The notes under the pieces were generated by a model. That model did not search any database and was not told the origin of the DNA. It worked only from the letters and a program-made list of their open reading frames with translations. 53,186 nt of DNA from Methanobrevibacter sp. (lineage in GTDB: Archaea; Methanobacteriota; Methanobacteria; Methanobacteriales; Methanobacteriaceae): the NCBI GenBank assembly GCA_017652345.1, contig JAGCBE010000491.1, forward strand, positions 1-53,186, written 5' to 3'. Positions 51,214-53,186 of this stretch are shown one piece after another. Positions within the stretch are counted from its first letter, which is position 1; each line of letters begins with the position of its first letter. Both the position numbers and the translations under genes were made by a program.

Positions 51214-51623
51214 ATCCAGTCTTTACTGTCTTCAGCATCGTATTGGATTAAGAATTTTTCTTCAAGTGCTGTAATTGATTTGATAGCACTTGTATTCAAT
51301 CCACTAACAATTGCTTTGATTTTATTCAATGCATTCTTTAGAACAGGTCCATCTTCCTTTTCATCAAAATAATCAACGATATTGAACTTATAAGTTGGCA
51401 TATTTTCAAACTTATTTATTTCTGTCAAATGTATATTTTCTCTGATAGAGAAACAGATGGAATCCTTCATCTTATACAATATAAATCCGAAAATCGGTGC
51501 ATTTGCACCTGAATTGGTGTTTATATCTACACCATCAAACTGAAAGTTCTTAAAGACTCTCAAAGAAGTGTCTTTATTGACTTCATCCAAGATATAGTTG
51601 TATGCTCTGTCAAGGTCTGTCAT
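51210..51623 (-). CDS. small protein, degenerate DF-type tail, 137 aa
   Basis: An alpha/beta protein ending YDAEDSKDWI, where Trp replaces the Phe of the usual tail. It overlaps both neighbours by 4 nt. Confidence 0.6.
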   Translation of the reverse strand: MTDLDRAYNYILDEVNKDTSLRVFKNFQFDGVDINTNSGANAPIFGFILYKMKDSICFSIRENIHLTEINKFENMPTYKFNIVDYFDEKEDGPVLKNALNKIKAIVSGLNTSAIKSITALEEKFLIQYDAEDSKDWI

Positions 51624-51961
51624 GCGAAATCCTTTTCCATTTCTAGTTTTTTAATTTTATTTAAATGTTGTTTATATTGTTTCAAAATTTTGATTACTCG
51701 TTGTCTTGCTCTATTTGTTTTATAATAATCAATTCCGGTAAAACCAAAAGTCCAGTCACAATAATTATTAATATAATCTTTATAATCACTTCGGAGTTTT
51801 TTTGCACAATAGATTATATCTTTATCTTCATTATAAAAAATCAAAAAGTCAGTTGGTTTTGCATTTGGTAATGTATATTCATACGAATTTACAGATTTAT
51901 GTTGCAATCCAAATTCTTTAACAATTTCTAAAAATTTTCGTTTTGTTTCTGTTTCTTCCAT
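51620..51961 (-). CDS. small protein with C-terminal DF tail, 113 aa
   Basis: A basic helical protein with a long C-terminal helix (RVIKILKQYKQHLNKIKKLE) ending MEKDFA. No family is recognised. Confidence 0.65.
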   Translation of the reverse strand: MEETETKRKFLEIVKEFGLQHKSVNSYEYTLPNAKPTDFLIFYNEDKDIIYCAKKLRSDYKDYINNYCDWTFGFTGIDYYKTNRARQRVIKILKQYKQHLNKIKKLEMEKDFA

Positions 51962-52347
51962 TAGGTAAAATCCTTGTTAAGTTCATCTTTTTTAGTTTCA
52001 ATTTCAAGTTTTTTGGCTAATATTCCTCTAATATTAGTAATACCCTCTGAAACCCAGTTTTTAAAATCTTCAAATGTATTTTTACCTTTATGATGTTCTA
52101 AGGAAGTTCTAAATGTACTTTCATTTGAACTTATAATAAAAAATTGGAGAGAACAAATCTCACTTTCAACATCTTCAATATCAATATTTAAGTCATGAAT
52201 ACCACCAACATCTGTTCTAAATTTTATTTTAAATTTACATTCATCTTTTCCAATTAATTCTTGACTGACTTCAACAATTTCATACTTGTCACCCTCATAT
52301 TGGGCTGCATACATTCCTTTTTGAATTGAATACCAAATGTATATCAT
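51961..52347 (-). CDS. small protein with C-terminal DF tail, 128 aa
   Basis: Beta-rich with a C-terminal helix (LAKKLEIETKKDELNKDFT). Neighbouring starts and stops overlap. No family is recognised. Confidence 0.65.
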   Translation of the reverse strand: MIYIWYSIQKGMYAAQYEGDKYEIVEVSQELIGKDECKFKIKFRTDVGGIHDLNIDIEDVESEICSLQFFIISSNESTFRTSLEHHKGKNTFEDFKNWVSEGITNIRGILAKKLEIETKKDELNKDFT

Positions 52348-52703
52348 ACAAAGTCCTTTGAAAGTTCTTTTTTCCTTTCATTCATTTTTAGAAGTTTGTC
52401 GGCTTTACCATAAAATTCAACATATTTCTCAAATGCATCAACAATCTGTTTCATATCGTCAAATGTAATCTTTTTAACATCTGAATTGACAAAAATCAAA
52501 TAATATCCTGAACGAACAAGTGCACCATTGTTTAAATCGTAATTAAGAAATTTAGCTATACCATCTTCATCCATTAACATTTCATAAACTTCATCTTTGA
52601 AAATATACTCTGGATTAGAATTAGATAATGGAGATTTATTGAAATAATCAATAGCTTCATCTTCAATTTGACAATCAAATGTATCTTTAGTAATCAACTT
52701 CAA
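52344..52703 (-). CDS. small protein with C-terminal DF tail, 119 aa
   Basis: An alpha/beta protein ending MNERKKELSKDFV. It follows the secreted protein gene with a 4-nt gap. No family is recognised. Confidence 0.65.
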   Translation of the reverse strand: MKLITKDTFDCQIEDEAIDYFNKSPLSNSNPEYIFKDEVYEMLMDEDGIAKFLNYDLNNGALVRSGYYLIFVNSDVKKITFDDMKQIVDAFEKYVEFYGKADKLLKMNERKKELSKDFV

Positions 52704-52707
52704 TTTC

Positions 52708-53082
52708 CTATTTCATATCTTGTTTAAATTGTTTATACAAATCTGAACAAGTTCTTTTTGTGTTTAATGTAACAAAAGAATCAGGTATACCAAACTCATC
52801 AAATGAAGCAATAGTTAATGTGTTCTTTTTTGCATATTCTCCAATTACAAATCTTTTATTCTTATATTCAGCAACACAACCTTCATCATAATCATACTCG
52901 CGTCTATATCTATAAAATATACCATCTTCACAAACAAGACCATATTTAATCAATATAGATAAATGATTATTATTCCAGTGGTCCTTTTGTATGTCTTCTT
53001 TTATTTCATCATTCATTAATTCACAATTTTGTGAAAAACATAATGTTGTAAACAAAATAATTGATAAAATTGTTTTTTTCAT
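52708..53082 (-). CDS. secreted small protein, 124 aa
   Basis: The start at 53082 (AAAGGAGTAATA in front) gives a signal peptide, MKKTILSIILFTTLCFSQ, with likely cleavage after it. The mature part has four further cysteines. An upstream in-frame TTG would add residues containing a CGG, but it lies inside the deaminase gene and is rejected. Role unknown. Confidence 0.6.
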   Translation of the reverse strand: MKKTILSIILFTTLCFSQNCELMNDEIKEDIQKDHWNNNHLSILIKYGLVCEDGIFYRYRREYDYDEGCVAEYKNKRFVIGEYAKKNTLTIASFDEFGIPDSFVTLNTKRTCSDLYKQFKQDMK

Positions 53083-53092
53083 TATTACTCCT

Positions 53093-53186
53093 TTATTCCA
53101 AAATTTCTTCCTTCCATTCACCACCCGCAACAGTATAATGGATTCGTTTAATACCAAAACCTTTAATAATTCTCATACACATTGGA
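53093..53186 (-). CDS. C-terminal end of a dCMP/cytidine deaminase-like protein, cut by window edge
   Basis: The last 30 codons read PMCMRIIKGFGIKRIHYT then about a dozen residues to TAA. P-M-C-M matches the second half of the zinc-binding PCxxC motif of deoxycytidylate deaminases, followed by the usual GIKRIxY strand. It would supply dUMP for ThyX. Only the tail is visible. Confidence 0.55.
   Translation of the reverse strand, partial: PMCMRIIKGFGIKRIHYTVAGGEWKEEILE

Noticed and set aside
1..53186. tRNA genes, CRISPR arrays and insertion sequences
   Set aside because: No cloverleaf-like sequence, spaced repeat array or transposase with terminal repeats was seen. Non-coding gaps are all shorter than 300 bases. 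A dedicated tRNA scan would be more sensitive.

Overview
The window is a gene-dense, AT-rich piece of a large tailed-phage genome with a T4-type replication and recombination core. Nearly every gene reads leftward (minus strand). The single plus-strand gene (626-1175) sits behind a perfect T4-type late promoter (TATAAATA, 550-557). The recognisable core comprises a family B DNA polymerase in two pieces, two tandem sliding clamps, a UvsX-like recombinase, a gp41-like helicase, a gp32-like ssDNA-binding protein, likely gp59-like and gp33-like factors in T4 gene order, an AEP-type primase and an RNase H/flap-type 5' exonuclease. Nucleotide genes are dUTPase, ThyX and a deaminase fragment. RNA repair is represented by an Rnl1-type ligase and RtcB. 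There are also two adenine methyltransferases and a glycosyltransferase that may modify DNA. The host cannot be fixed. Several leftward promoters read TTGACA-N17-TATATT, which is not the Bacteroidota consensus.

The outstanding observation concerns translation. Eleven genes are broken by a +1 frameshift, and in all eleven the zero-frame codon at the break is CGG. Skipping its C makes the next codon GGA or GGT (Gly) and restores the family sequence, for example the polymerase GDTDS motif, the UvsX glycine pair and the ThyX N-terminus. The same rule recovers the true ends of clamp 2, gp32, a DPPY methyltransferase, a RecB-type nuclease and four less characterised proteins. I found only five other in-frame CGG codons, three of them clustered at 43.9-44.7 kb. 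This looks like a genome-wide programmed +1 frameshift at CGG aimed at replication genes. A sequencing artefact should not respect codon phase.

Layout: 0-6.2 kb holds small unknown genes and a frameshifted methyltransferase. 6.2-10.1 kb holds a glycosyltransferase, the two clamps, a chorismate mutase-like protein and dUTPase. 10.1-18.5 kb holds an M16 protease, the 5' exonuclease, a homing endonuclease, the nuclease and a second methyltransferase. 18.5-26.8 kb holds primase, DHH phosphoesterase, gp32, gp59-like, gp33-like, helicase and UvsX. 26.9-35.3 kb holds small genes, the polymerase split by a Vsr-like endonuclease, and ThyX. 36-39.6 kb holds RNA ligase, a lipoprotein and RtcB with an endonuclease inserted at its 5' end. 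39.6-53.2 kb is accessory.

A second pattern runs through the small genes. About 30 otherwise dissimilar proteins of 80-200 residues end in a basic helix followed by hydrophobic-x-x-Asp-Phe, suggesting one common docking or targeting signal. Several transcription units are separated by short composite elements in which an intrinsic-terminator hairpin carries the -35 box of the next promoter in or near its loop.
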